From: Phoronis australis
Taxonomy: Eukaryota; Phoronida; Phoronidae
Direction of reading: 5' to 3'
DNA: 64,000 bases
NCBI GenBank assembly: GCA_002633005.1
Contig: NMRA01000015.1
Span: 412,912-476,911, forward strand
Positions 1-10,825 of the stretch are shown here, one piece after another (position 1 is the stretch's first letter; each line of letters opens with the position of its first letter). The notes beneath the pieces are model-generated. The model was not told the origin of the DNA. It searched no databases and was given only the letters and a program-made list of their open reading frames with translations. Made by a program: the position numbers and the translations under genes.

Positions 1-2220
1 GCATCTACCTGTTTTGTTGCAATAACTGGCTATGGGCATAGAACATCGAGCCTAGGGAACATCGACCCAGTGAAACATCGGAATAGGAAAATCACAGTAC
101 TGAGTTACATCAGTCCGGGGGAATATCGTAAAGCATCGGGTCTTTCATAACCGCCGGGAATCCATTAGGTTCATTGTCAAATAATCCATTGGAACCCAGG
201 TGCTTAACAGAGCCAAGCCGGTACACTCTTTCATTTAGGACTGTCGCAGCTTTGGAGTTCAGGCACTTGAATCGCCTTTACGTTGGCAACAACATGTGAC
301 AGACTACTCATAATTGTCGAACACGTAGCCCCATAAACAAGTAAAGGGTATGAAAATTACTTGGCGACTCAAAAACAACTTTGCTGAAAGTAGAGACATG
401 GCCATCTTTTGGCTATTAATAAGGCTGTCATTTTCACATTTACTGGGTTTTTTGCGATAAAAAACGTGACACATATTTCCACATCACAATAGTCTGCCAC
501 AGCTTGCGCGCTAGCAACGGCACTGACCAGTGCCGTAGTCCGATATCACTGATATTTTCGCGGATGTTTCATAATAACGTCATGTCTTATGTGAAAAATC
601 AATACGTTTTTCTACCATAAAGTTTAGCAAGTTGATCGTTTAAGGATTAGTAAAAGACTGCTGTTTTATGACGTTTTATCACGTGTTACACCGTGGTAAG
701 AAACTTTCTTCGGCGCATCAAAAAGATTGATTCTGCATTATCTCATGTTCATACGATATGCTTACAAGTCATCGGGAGGGCTGTTCTCGGTTATTGTTCT
801 TTTGAACTTGGCAACAACCAAATCACGGTCGGATTCAAACAAGTTGCTTTATATTTACCAGGTATCTGCCGAGAAGTGTAAAAACTCAGCTCGCAGACTT
901 CAGAAATTCCAGGTCGCATTTTGCGACTTGATACGAGCTGGCAAAAACTTCAGCTCGCATTTCCAAATTTCAGGTGGCAAATGCGACTTGCAGCTCATAA
1001 TGTCAAGCCCTGACACAGATACATCAACCAGCCTCAATTTCTCATGTACACCAACAACAAAACAATAATGAAGACACAATATTGCTTAGCACTAGCTATG
1101 GTAAAACACTCGAAAATTATAAAAACGCTTATCTGGAGTTATTTTTCTTTGATGAAAAAATTAGAAAGAAGTCAGTTTCTATTATCCATGTATCCTTAGT
1201 GAGATTATATCACCAGTGAAAACTTGCCATATCCACTGTTACAACACTGTCACCGTTGTTAATTAGGCCTATGTTGTACAATTACCTCAAGGTTGTCCCA
1301 GGTGAAAGGACTCTGTCTTGGCTCAGCCATGGTCTGCAGGAAATGGGGCCAGTTCAACATCTGAAACATACGACGGACACTGCTTGTTGTGGTCAAAAAG
1401 AAGCAACAGGAAATACACCTAGTAATGTTGGTAACACTGACAGCAGTTTTACTGACGATCATTAGAAGCCAGCAATTAGTCAGAGTGAGTTAATTGTTGT
1501 GTTTGTCACTGCTTGGCTGTGCGGAGATCACAGCTTTCTCCTGTGGTCACCGTGTCCATTCCAAATACGGAATGTAATCTCGTCATTCGATGAAAAAATA
1601 TTGCAGCAATATTTGGAAGATAAGCCATGCAGGTGCGGATAAGCGATGTAGAAATAACCCATGTCTCATTAGTTCTCATCAAGGCACAGAACAAAATCAA
1701 AGGGGTCATAAAGTAAAGCTTCCTTCATTTTAGACACAATATGGCGGACCAAAATTTCTCAACGAAAATACAAAGAAGCCTGACCTCATAAGCACAGTGT
1801 TTTGTGCGATGCTCCTCAACAAATGATGAAGCATTGTTAGCAATATAGCAGCTTGCAAGTTATTTTCTTAGTAAAATATAAAAAATAACACAATTCAAGT
1901 ACTTTGCACAATAATAATTGCAAAAACAAAATTTCATATTTTCAAACGCTGTCTTCCTAATCAAATTTTTACCACATGCAATTTTATAAAAACAAGTGAA
2001 ACTTTGTAGTCTTTAATTTTGCTGAGAATTTAGACCTGGAACAAATAAAGAGTTGTTCTTTTCCCATACATTTGTTATGCTGAACAATGGTAGTTTACCC
2101 TTAGAAATTTCAGAAAAGGTAAAAAGTGAAGACCTGTAAAGCTATTTACACGCTCTCCACTTCTTCTTTTATTCTCATAAAACACATCTCAACCGTGATA
2201 GGATGCTATAGCTGTTACCA
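1..2220. other. No gene recognised; short degenerate repeat at the start
   Basis: No open frame here shows a recognisable domain or convincing splice sites. Near the left edge the heptamer AACATCG recurs at 42, 58 and 74, exactly 16 bases apart, with degraded relatives near 122 and 131, which looks like a remnant of a short tandem repeat. Bases 880-1005 contain several variants of a TCGCATTTTGCGACTTG-like phrase in both orientations. The rest looks like ordinary intergenic or intronic AT-rich sequence. Confidence 0.5.
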
Positions 2221-2806
2221 ACAAGAATATCCAAACCGACAAGAAAATCCAATCCATCATAGACTCAAGAATAGCCAAACCATTACAGACTCAAGAATAT
2301 CCAAACCAAATGTCCATACCATTACCAACTCAAGAATGTCCAAACCATTACAGACTCAAGAATGTCCAAACCATCAGTGACTCAAGAATTATCCAAACCA
2401 TTACCGACTAAAGAATATCCAAACCATTACCGACTAAAGAATATCCAAACTATTACCAACTTTAGAATATCCAAACCATTACTGACTCAAGAATATCCAA
2501 ACCATTACAGACTCACAAATATCCAAACCATTACCCACTCAAGAATATCCAAACCATTACAGAATCAAGACTATCCAAAACAATTAGCAACTCAAGACTA
2601 ATCCAAACCATTACCAACTCAAGAATATCAAAACCATTACAGACTCAAAAATATCCAAACCATTACAGACTCAAGAATATCCAAACCATTACAGACTCAA
2701 AAATATCCAAACCATTACCGACTCAAGAATATCCAAACCATTAGACTCAAGAATATCCAAACCATTACCGACTCAAGAATATCCAAACCATTACCAACTC
2801 AAGAAA
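2221..2806. repeat. 26-bp minisatellite, about 22 copies
   Basis: Tandem array whose unit reads approximately GACTCAAGAATATCC followed by AAACCATTACC; successive units are 26 bases apart. Units differ by point changes and small indels (for example AATGTCC for AATATCC). Because 26 is not a multiple of three, the short open frames across it cycle through all frames and are not genes. The array runs directly into a sequence that occurs again at 16.0 kb with only one unit, so it seems to have expanded inside a dispersed element. Confidence 0.9.
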
Positions 2807-2936
2807 ACACTTCAGAGTTTATTGGGGTCGGCCAACCCAATGTTTTTAAACCCCAAAGTACAGCTTTAGATAAGAATTCAACACTGACAGCTCAATAGCA
2901 GCAAATTGATGCAGCTTCAAGTGCAAAACACTACCA
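2795..2936 (+). repeat. Dispersed repeat, copy 1 (flank of the 26-bp array)
   Basis: After the last array unit the sequence reads ACTCAAGAAAACACTTCAGA, then a TTGGGGT and GCCAACCC segment, then an AAGAATTCAACA segment and CAGC-rich tail. The same ordered blocks, diverged, occur at 16018-16215. The two copies share enough ordered blocks to be one old repeat family. No terminal inverted repeats or coding remnants were found. Confidence 0.6.
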
Positions 2937-3295
2937 GTAGTATACAAACCAAAAACAAAATTGAGAAAATCACTGTCCCTACTTTAAATTGAAATCATAG
3001 GTATAAGAAGAATTCAAAAACACAGTCAAAACAGAAAGCATCAAGTTGTAACATATTGACCATATTAGCAGAGAGTCATTAATTAATCACTCCTGTCGCA
3101 CTGTTGAATGCTAGATGACGTAAATACTTCCACTTTAACTGTCTACACAACTTTTAATCCTTTTAATGCAGAAAATAGGCAAGAAATTGAAATATGAATC
3201 GAAAAATATATCAAACATACAAGTGACAAAAACTGTATTGGTAACTAGAATTGAGGCCCACTGTCAATCTAGGGCGGCTAAAATAACACATCTAG
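2937..3295. other. No feature seen
   Basis: AT-rich sequence without recognisable repeats or exons. Confidence 0.4.
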
Positions 3296-3490
3296 TCAAA
3301 TTTCAATGAGAAATTCCACTTTGACAGGCAAACAGAAAATGCAAAAAGAACAGTAACACAACCTACTTGTTAAAAAAAATGTGGTAACATATGTACATTC
3401 ATACTCTGCAGCCTCACCGCCATCATAAAAGGAAGAGTGATACAAGTACTGCCGAGCAGAATGCTCCCCCAGGCATGTTCCAATACCCAC
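3296..3490 (-). CDS. Uncertain 3' exon, unknown protein
   Basis: On the minus strand a CTGTCTGCAG acceptor-like sequence ends at 3491. An open frame follows for 65 codons to a TGA. Its first 33 residues (VGIGTCLGEHSA then RQYLYHSSFYDGGEAAEYEC) look protein-like; the rest is cysteine/phenylalanine-rich and may be read-through past a donor (a GAAT|GTACAT site lies near residue 33). It would follow the exon at 3870-4013 in the same phase across a 379-bp intron. I do not recognise the protein. This could be chance, and no domain supports it. Confidence 0.28.
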   Translation of the reverse strand: MGIGTCLGEHSARQYLYHSSFYDGGEAAEYECTYVTTFFLTSRLCYCSFCIFCLPVKVEFLIEI

Positions 3491-3869
3491 CTGCAGACAG
3501 CTAGTGCTACAAAGAACCATATTTCACACTTCATCAAATACATCAGCCTCCTAACAATGGAACAATGCTTCTAATATCTGTTCCCTTTTAATCAGTCATG
3601 CTAGTTCCTAGCTGGACAGCCCATCTGACATACCTAGTATGTCTGACTATGTGAACCACATGCCTACAATTCACAACTGGGTCACAAAAGCAAAAAAAAA
3701 TGTCTCATGAGGTAAATGGTGAGGCTCATGTGAAATTGATATCTCGCATGAAGAATGCGCAATGTGATTGATGCCTGCATGTACACAGCAGGTCACACAT
3801 TGACACATAACCATTATCAAATAAAACCAGTTTATTTGCTTGTTTATCTGCAAGTTCACATTAACTTAC

Positions 3870-4013
3870 TTTGGAAATATCAACGACCCACTTTCCAGGC
3901 AGGTCCATCAGCTGAAGCTCTCCAACAAAATTTTTATCTCCCAAACAATTTGTGTGGTATAAGGTGCTTACTGTTTGTGTCTTATGTTTTAAATCATTTA
4001 TGTAGTTCTCCCA
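3870..4013 (-). CDS. Uncertain internal exon, unknown protein
   Basis: Minus-strand open segment of exactly 48 codons, phase 0 at both ends. It lies between a CCTATTCAG acceptor and a perfect AAA|GTAAGT donor. The peptide begins WENYINDLKHKTQTVSTLYH and ends LPGKWVVDISK, with an amino-acid mix typical of a folded domain. An in-frame stop further upstream means the exon cannot extend much beyond the acceptor. The acceptor has a weak pyrimidine tract. The product is not recognised; transcript data or homology would be needed to confirm it. Confidence 0.33.
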
Positions 4014-4234
4014 CTGAATAGGTTTCACATCAAGATTAAAATTCAGCAATATGTATTTTTAACTAAGAGTCCTTTCACATTTTTGCCTGTGCAAGGCCAA
4101 ATCACGCAATAAGCTGGAGTCTACAAAAGATACAAACCAAGGGGCATGGCAACAGTAGATAAAAGTTGCCATTGTAACAGCCACTCTTGTCAACATGTGT
4201 CAAGTGTAGTGCCCATTACTCAGAAGGGCTCTAA

Positions 4235-4275
4235 GCCAGGGGCGATCTAGGATTTTGAGTTGGGGGGGCAGGGCA
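4235..4275 (+). repeat. Possible hAT-like transposon end
   Basis: CCAGGGGCGATCTAGGATTT followed by a G-run resembles the CAGTGGCGGATCTAGG ends found intact at 18040, 19871 and 21752. No matching second end was located, so this is probably a decayed fragment. Confidence 0.35.
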
Positions 4276-6555
4276 TGAAAGAAACTGGGTTTGACATTTT
4301 TAAATCAGCTCCTTGTGCAACCAGGGCGCTAAATTTTACTCAAGACTGGACTCAAAAGCAACCAATCACACGTCACATTGATTGGTCAATTTCAGGACTT
4401 GAAATCCAATAAGTGAAAGTTGCTTTCATGCTAATTGCAATGCTGTAGTTCTATGTCGGATGTGCAGTGTTAGTGTAACTTGTTTCCATACTTGAACTAT
4501 AGTAACAGCATCTAGTGTCTGGGCTCAGAACCAACCTATTCCTCAATCGGTTGACGGACATATTGCTTTTGTGTTCCATTTCTTCCAAGCTCAGAAATTA
4601 ATTCTATTTCGAGTATGGTCAAGCCCAGACCAATTTAAAGCACTAAACTGTCCAATGCACAATAATCTCATGTTTTCACACATTGCACATAACTGATGAT
4701 TGATGAGCAGTCGCTTGATAGACATTCTAGTTTACAGAGCCAAAATAGTACATTTTGCAAAGTGGTTGGCAATGTCGAAAAAGTAAGGAACAAGGGGATA
4801 GCTAAGGATGGACATCTGGCAAGTGAACATCCACAGGACTTAGTACACTCAAAAATCCCAATCTATCATCAAACACATTATTCAACATGAACTTCCAGAT
4901 CAGGTAAAACAAACACTGAAAAAGCATGCTATATTTTCATCTCATTTACTTCAGTTGGTGTACATTACACGTTTTATACTTTGTTCAAAATCCATGCAAA
5001 CATGGCATTAGAGACTTCTTTCTTCAATAGATTTTGCACAATGCCTGTTTATCAGGAAATTTGACCTAAGGTCCTAGTGTATGGAGTAGAGCAATTATCA
5101 CATTAGCAATGGTTTTGTGGCAATAAAACATTTGCTCAAATACACTGATATACCTATGGACTAAAACTGGTGGTTTCGAGCTGTTTGGCTTTTGAAATTT
5201 AGTTATGAAAAAGTTAGGTTACAATGATTTTTACAGGTTACAATGATTTTTACTTGTGACGAAAATTAGGCAAAATGGATGTAGGTTTTGGTTTTTTGGA
5301 ACCCGCTGTTGATAAGTTTTAGTAACAGTGGCAGATAATTGTCTGCGAGTCCTGATGCTGGACATCAGACCATGAGACAGGAACAGCCATTATAGAGACA
5401 GCCATTTTTGAAAAATAACATCTTGGATGACACAGCCAATAGAGAAAAAAGAAACCTGTTTCAAGACAACTTTATTTGAAAATGACTGCTTAATGCATTT
5501 CTGATTGATAAATTTTATTCAAACCTAAATTTGTTGTTTTAGTTCAATAAACATTCAGAAATAAATTGAGATTACCGGCCAATTTACCGTCTATTTTTAC
5601 CATAAATGTCACACTGCAGGCAGCTTCTTTTTCCTCCCTGTAGTGTGACATCGAGGTGACCGCATACAGAATCCCTACACATGGTCAATCTCACCAATTA
5701 GGATCCCCACTTTTTGAACCCTAGATGAGTCCCTACAGTGTGAAAATTGAGAATGCTTAACAAAAATGGACTTAAGAACTCATCTGGATCTAGCCACAGT
5801 TAAAAAACTAATGTCGTACGGAGTTGAAACCAAACAAAAGGTTTTAATAATGATTATATCCAATTCACATTAACCCTAACTGCAAACAAGTTAAATTCTA
5901 TGAGTATTTGAGCTTTTAAATCTTGGAAAGACTTTAGCTTCTTGGTTGTGCTTCTGTTTTAAAAAGAAAGATAAGAAAACATATATCTGTTAATTCAAAA
6001 TTCAAGTTCTAATTTAACTTCTAATCCCGAAAAAATGAAATCATAATCATAATCACAAAAATACAGCATTCAACAATTCAGATACACAATATGTCATTAA
6101 CTCATCAGTACAGTGCATTTTACAACTTATCAAGTTCTTGAAACTTTCCAAACTATGTGAACATAAATTATAACTTAACTGTGTTATGCACAGCTGACTG
6201 CCCTCTGTGGTCAACGACCTTACAAAGTAGGTCAACTATTGCCCATTAATCAAATGAGGACATAACAAGCCAGAAAGCCAGACAGTGGTGCTGAAACTTA
6301 TTGTGAGAGCTGCAAACTCTCCAATGCATGCAGGTTCATGACTGCTAGTGTACAACCAGCAGGAATAAACTGAAGGGTTTGCTGTGAGTACAGTTTGTGA
6401 ATCCAGAATCAAACTTTAGTAACACCATATTTGTGACTGACCACTGATATTCAAGTTATGTTTGCTTGGAGTTGTTCTTGATGTTCAGGTAGGGACTCGG
6501 AAGGTGCCTCAGATTGCCTGTTTCAGCTAAGAAAGCTACAGCATAGGTACCACCG
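4276..6555. other. No gene recognised
   Basis: AT-rich non-coding sequence. The only structure noted is a direct repeat of GGTTACAATGATTTTTAC in two adjacent copies near 5217-5254. Confidence 0.4.
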
Positions 6556-6582
6556 NCACACACACACCCACACACACATAAT
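6556..6582. repeat. (CA)n tract next to a single N
   Basis: A lone N at 6556 is followed by an interrupted CACACA tract. The N probably marks a contig join placed at a microsatellite. Confidence 0.7.
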
Positions 6583-7115
6583 AGCAGCCTTGAAGCAACA
6601 GGGACACCTCGAAAGTTCTTTTAACTTAGGGGCATTGAAAAAAGAGTGAGACTGTATGGGGGGGTGCCTTGAAATTTGAGGCGACTGGCCGGGAGGAGTT
6701 AAGCTGAAAAATTGTGGCGACTTTGGAGAGAGGGGAATAGTGATGACTGAAAGCAGCTCAAGTTCCGTCTGACAAAATTTCTCGTTTGGGGGCAATCTCT
6801 AAAATTTGGGACACAGAAATTTTAAGTTGAAATTGAATTATCTTGATTCTGAAGATTAGATACGAGCAAGTTGGGGGTTCATCGTGTTTCTTAAATATTG
6901 GACACTACACTTTGTAACAACAGAGTCAGAAAATTAAGACTCAACAGTTCATAAAATCGTCAAAAATACCGGCGCACATGCAATCCGTTAATGTGTACCA
7001 CCAAGGTGAATGACGCTTTGCCACTGATTGTAAAATTCTTGAATTTGGGATGGACAAAATTGCTCATTTGGTAAAATACGATGAATGTTTTCAGTCATCC
7101 AGTTGGGCAATATAA
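6583..7115. other. No feature seen
   Basis: No recognisable exon, repeat end or RNA gene between the (CA)n tract and the Penelope-like element. Confidence 0.35.
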
Positions 7116-7325
7116 GAAACAATAAATAAATCTACTACTGGACTTACGTATGTAGAGATGGCTACGTTGCGTCCTCCTCTCGAGGACTTCATCAGGCCAC
7201 TGAGTTGTCACGTGACTTGTCATGTGATCTGTCGTGTAGTTTCCGCGGGATTCTCTTCAGCGCCCTATCCCATGTCCTAGGTAAGTGAAACCGCAGCCCC
7301 CCCTGTCTATTGAGGCTTGGATTAT
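7116..7325 (-). repeat. Inverted arm, left, of the Penelope-like element
   Basis: Reverse complement of 7889-8097. Read on the minus strand it encodes the same C-terminal peptide as the right arm (NPSLNRQGGLRFHLPRTWDR and a basic, His/Ser-rich tail), so it is a second partial copy of the 3' end rather than a classical transposon TIR. Confidence 0.9.
7141..7200 (-). ncRNA. Hammerhead-ribozyme-like motif, inverted copy
   Basis: Minus-strand twin of the motif at 8011-8070: CTGATGA at 7195-7189, the same six-bp stem and the same GCAA in place of GAAA. Because both copies share the core change, it predates the inverted duplication. Confidence 0.42.
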
Positions 7326-8021
7326 CGAGCGAGAACCATCCCCAACACAGAGGAGGACATTGAATTTGAATTAGAATACAACAGAACAGTGCTGAAAAGA
7401 TGTGGTTACCCGAAGTGGTCATTCCACAAGGCAAACCATGACAGAGTCAGGCCTCAGAACACGCAGCCGGACAATAGGGGAAACATCAGGGTAACATTGC
7501 CTTTTGTGCCAGGGATCGCTGATCAGATCAAATCACATATGAGGAGACATGACATTGCTGTTGCATTCAAACCTGTTAACACCATAAGGAGTCAATAGTT
7601 AAATGTGAAAGACAAAACCAGCAAAGAGAAAACATCAAATGTGGTGTATGGCATTTCATGCTCGGAACTGGGGTGTGGAGCAGCATACATTGGGGAAACC
7701 AAGCAAGCCCTGAAAAGTCGTTTCAACCAGCATCGGAGGTCCAGTTATGGGGACTGCTATGATTCTGCAATTTTTACTCACATGGCTTCCACGGACCACT
7801 CTTTCGCCATGGAAGATGTGAAGATCCTGGATAGAGAAGAGAATTGGTTTCGGAGAGGGGTCAAAGAAGCTATCTACGAGAGAATCGAGAATCCTAGCCT
7901 CAATAGACAGGGGGGGCTGCGGTTTCACTTACCTAGGACATGGGATAGGGCGCTGAAGAGAATCCCGCGGAAACTACACGACGGATCACATGACAAGTCA
8001 CGTGACAAATCAGTGGCCTGA
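7317..8021 (+). pseudogene. Penelope-like ORF fragment: RT thumb-like region plus GIY-YIG endonuclease
   Basis: One reading frame of about 234 codons, broken by a single in-frame TAG at 7596. The first part (about 93 residues) includes VTLPFVPGIADQIKSHMRRH and a FKPVNTIRSQ phrase typical of the stretch between reverse transcriptase and endonuclease. After the stop, the frame gives VVYGISC, a C-x4-C pair, AAYIGET, LKSRFNQHR, an acidic KEAIYE helix and PSLNR, which together match the GIY-YIG nuclease layout with its Tyr, Arg, Glu and Asn positions. In intact elements this nuclease nicks the target for reverse transcription. With no RT core and an internal stop, this copy should be inactive. Confidence 0.82.
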
Positions 8022-8097
8022 TGAAGTCCTCGAGAGGAGGACGCAACGTAGCCATCTCTACATACGTAAGTCCAGTAGTAGATTTATTTATTGTTTC
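7889..8097 (+). repeat. Inverted arm, right, of the Penelope-like element
   Basis: Contains the end of the GIY-YIG frame (stop at 8019-8021), a short 3' untranslated segment and the sequence TAGATTTATTTATTGTTTC at the edge. It pairs with 7116-7325 over about 209 bases with only a few differences. Confidence 0.9.
8011..8070 (+). ncRNA. Hammerhead-ribozyme-like motif, probably degenerate
   Basis: CTGATGA at 8018-8024 is followed by a six-base-pair stem (GTCCTC with GAGGAC, loop GAGAG). Next comes GCAA at 8043-8046, where the hammerhead core needs GAAA, then ACGTA which can pair with TACGT near 8064. Hammerhead ribozymes are known in Penelope-like elements, so the position fits. The A-to-C core change and the lack of a convincing stem I suggest it does not cleave, or that the true fold differs. 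Confidence 0.45.
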
Positions 8098-9190
8098 ATT
8101 TGGTAAAATCTGGTACCAGTTCCACCTTTTGAGCAAAACAATTAGTATTTCAAACTCCCGGGTTAGAGAATTTTTAGGGCAACCCGACTTTAAGCTTAGA
8201 TTAAACCTCGTTACTTAATAAGGGTGCTAAGCATCGTTCCAAAGGTGCATTTGAGACAATTCTTAAACAAGGATTGAAATTTCATTTTTCATCAACCTGT
8301 ATCAAGCTAACGATCCACTTTGAAATGGCTTACAATGCACTGTGCTAACAATTACATTACTTTCTTTTCAAGAGAATCCTTGAAAAGAAGCAGAAAATTT
8401 ACCTTTTAGAATGACTAAACTAAAAAATACAGCAGCTACAGAATGTAGCAAACAATTTTTTTTTAAAAATCACATTTAAAACGCTTTATCGTTTCTAAAT
8501 GCTATACCGTAGCTTCCTTCAGACCACCATTTCCAAAATTGTGGGCATACTAACAACCGCCTTTGAAAAGTAAAAAAGGATTGATTTTGGGAATTAGTTA
8601 TTAATGTTCAGAATTGGCAATTTTTAGAACAAATCCGTAGTATCCCCAAGCAATCGAAAACTTGCAACAAGTTATGTCGCCCCTGGAAATAGCAGACCTT
8701 GAAAATGCCCTTCTCAGACATGCACAGCATAAGTGAACACATATAATTGACTGGTGGACTGACAACATCAGTGTGATAACAAATAAACACAAAAGGCAGA
8801 GCAATACCACACATGCGCTTACAGCAGTCTGGCTTATAGGCCTTCGCGCGAGCACACACCACACGCCACCACAAGAATTTTAGGCCCAAAGCAAATGGTG
8901 ATTTAAGCTGCTTTCCCATTAGTTTGTCTGGACTAGTTTGTGGTTGGAAGATATTTTCGATTAGTGTTGGAACTCAAGCATAGTAAGATGCTACCTTTTC
9001 CACTGGAACAGATTAAATATTCTATTGTCATAATTCAATACCGGAAGCTCACTGGAAGTATTCTTTTTTGTCTCAGTGACTTAACAGACTAGTCCATGTT
9101 CAAGACCATGAAATCCTAGAAATTACATTAAAAACACCAGGTTCCATATGCTAAAGCAGTAATAGAGTAATATACAGTCACATACATCAT
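8098..9190. other. No gene recognised
   Basis: Short open frames on the minus strand at 8600-8919 have no domain signature or supporting splice context. No repeat was recognised. Confidence 0.4.
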
Positions 9191-9240
9191 ATAGTAGTTT
9201 ATACATATACATATACATATTCATATACGGGATATACATT
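9191..9240. repeat. ATACAT microsatellite
   Basis: Several repeats of ATACAT with variants (ATTCAT, ATACGGG). Confidence 0.8.
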
Positions 9241-9539
9241 TTGTATTTGGAAATTCATCAGTGCATTTGTACCGAGCTCACAAGCACAGTGCGCTGATAC
9301 AATTCCTCCTCGTTACAGAAATGTATGGCCATATAAGGATCGACTGAGAACAAAACTGCGCATGCCCTCACGAAGTTTGCATATTTAGACAATTTTTTAC
9401 GAACAATATCTCAATATGTATTCAATCAAATTGCAACAAGGAGGCAGATAATTGCCATTTTATTCAAAATCATGAACAAACAAGAGCAACACGAAAGCGC
9501 TGATATACGCCCACAGTGCACCGCAAATGATAGAGGTGC

Positions 9540-10030
9540 TTACCAGTTTCACATAAGGTACAAGGAGACTACAATTAAACCACAAGGGGTAGGTGCAACA
9601 GTCAAAATATACAAAAAAGTATTGAAAAAATGGCCAGTAGAGAGTGATGCAACGGTGGAATCTGTCTGAAACTCAAGTGGTGCCAGCACATGATGCAACA
9701 TACCTCTGTAGAAGTTTCATTAAAACCCGTCAATTGGCACTCTAGAAATCAACTGGAAATGTTTTCCAAAGAGTCATGAAAAAGACCGATGACAAGCCTA
9801 AAATGACCTTTAGAGGGTGCTGCAGTGAGTCTGTCAAAAAATCAACAGGTGCATTGTTGTCACATACCCATATGACAAGTTTCACTAAAATCCAACCACT
9901 GGTTCTCTAGATATCATCTGGAAACACTCTTGCCTCAAAAACACTGAAAAGCCCCATCCCACAAGCCATGTGGCTCAGGGCATTCTCAGCTCTAGAGATG
10001 TCCTACACCCTGGTGACAAATTTCATAATA
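9540..10030 (+). repeat. Diverged tandem repeat units of about 165 bp
   Basis: A block reading AAGTTTCATTAAAACCCGTC, then a CTCTAGAAATC and TGGAAA phrase, at 9711-9765 recurs as AAGTTTCACTAAAATCC with CTCTAGATATC and TGGAAA at 9875-9925. Weaker versions occur near 9548 and at 10265-10310. They look like old copies of one repeat. The open frame at 9472-9669 lies inside it and is not taken as a gene. Confidence 0.5.
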
Positions 10031-10041
10031 AAAAAATAATT

Positions 10042-10269
10042 GCAGGCGGTCTGATACATGTTGTACCAGACGTGCGCAGGCCGCGCAATTGTGGGCCCAT
10101 TGCGCTGATCATCTGGAACCATTTTTATGTTTTATTAGTATACCGTTAAAAACCGAGCTGAGGAGCTAGAAACCTGACTCAAATTATCAGTGTGACCCAG
10201 TGGGACTGGAACCTACAACCTTGAGTAAAGAAAGTGGCACCTATCACACTAGGCCACACTGCCTCCTCC
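10042..10269 (-). mobile_element. tRNA-derived SINE, copy 1
   Basis: About 228 bp. Read on the minus strand it starts GGAGGCAGTGTGGCCTAGTG (A-box-like), followed about 40 bases later by GGTTCCAGTCCC (B-box-like), then a family-specific body and a 3' end CAGACCGCCTGCA leading into an A/T-rich tail. A second copy with the same order lies at 13732-13980. Two independent copies with an RNA polymerase III promoter layout make a SINE the best reading. Confidence 0.75.
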
Positions 10270-10342
10270 AAATTTCACTAAGATCTGGCAAAGAATTTTT
10301 GAGATATCAAGCAGAAAACCGAACAAGCACCAGCCACAGACC

Positions 10343-10403
10343 ATGTGTGTGTGGGTGTGTGTGTGAGTGTGTGTGTGTGTACATGCGTGCGTGCGTGTGC
10401 ATG
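10343..10403. repeat. (TG)n microsatellite
   Basis: Interrupted TG tract turning into a TGCG tract. Confidence 0.9.
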
Positions 10404-10677
10404 CACATCAAAAAAAATCAAACTGAAATAACGTTCTTAATGTGTGATGAACTTTGAGATTTAAAACAAAGAAACCACTGAAATAGAGTGAATCCATGCA
10501 GTAAAACCTCATCAGTTTAGGACAACTATGGCAGACAAAAGGAATTTTATTTTCTTCTTTTTTCATAGAGGTTAACCAGCAAATAAATGCTTTAAGCTGC
10601 ATTTTTCTTCGAGTAAGAAATATTAGTCTTCTCACACTCCCTATCATATGACCTATAAGTTAAGTTTTCGGGTCTCT

Positions 10678-10750
10678 GTCCCAACCGGGATTCAAACACA
10701 GGCTTTTCTGCTAATCGTACAGACATTCTTGTCCACTGAGCTATCGGGAC
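10678..10750 (-). tRNA. tRNA-like sequence, probably a pseudogene or SINE head
   Basis: Exactly 73 bases on the minus strand. The first seven (GTCCCGA) and last seven (TTGGGAC) can form an acceptor stem with one G-T pair. TAGCTCAGTGG matches an A box and GTTTGAATCC a B box. An anticodon stem-loop (TCTGT, ACGATTA, GCAGA) would give anticodon GAT, but position 33 is C rather than T, the D stem is poor and the T stem has a mismatch. It is therefore likely a decayed tRNA or the head of a short interspersed element, not a working tRNA-Ile. Confidence 0.5.
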
Positions 10751-10825
10751 TGCCTTGTTTATAGTAGTTGGCAAAGAAATGAAAATCAAATTCGGCCTTT
10801 TATACTCATATCAGTCTTACAACAT

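Larger units (their letters stand above)
7116..8097 (+). mobile_element. Penelope-like retroelement, 5'-truncated, with inverted terminal repeats
   Basis: The 982-bp unit has near-identical inverted arms of about 209 bp (7116-7325 and 7889-8097) around about 560 bp of unique sequence. The plus-strand interior encodes the region after the reverse transcriptase and a GIY-YIG endonuclease, which is the gene order of Penelope-like elements. The reverse transcriptase core is absent, so this copy cannot act alone. Inverted partial copies at the 5' end are a known structural habit of Penelope-like insertions. The arms differ at only a few positions (for example ATCTG versus ATCCG), which suggests a fairly recent insertion or gene conversion. 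Each arm also holds a hammerhead-like motif. Confidence 0.85.

Noticed and set aside
2126-2601. Plus-strand frames over the 26-bp array
   Set aside because: Repeat-driven, shifting frame each unit; not a gene.
2221-2806. CRISPR-like array
   Set aside because: Units are contiguous tandem repeats without unique spacers, and the genome is eukaryotic.
10678-10750. Functional tRNA-Ile(GAT)
   Set aside because: D and T stems are broken and the base before the anticodon is not T.
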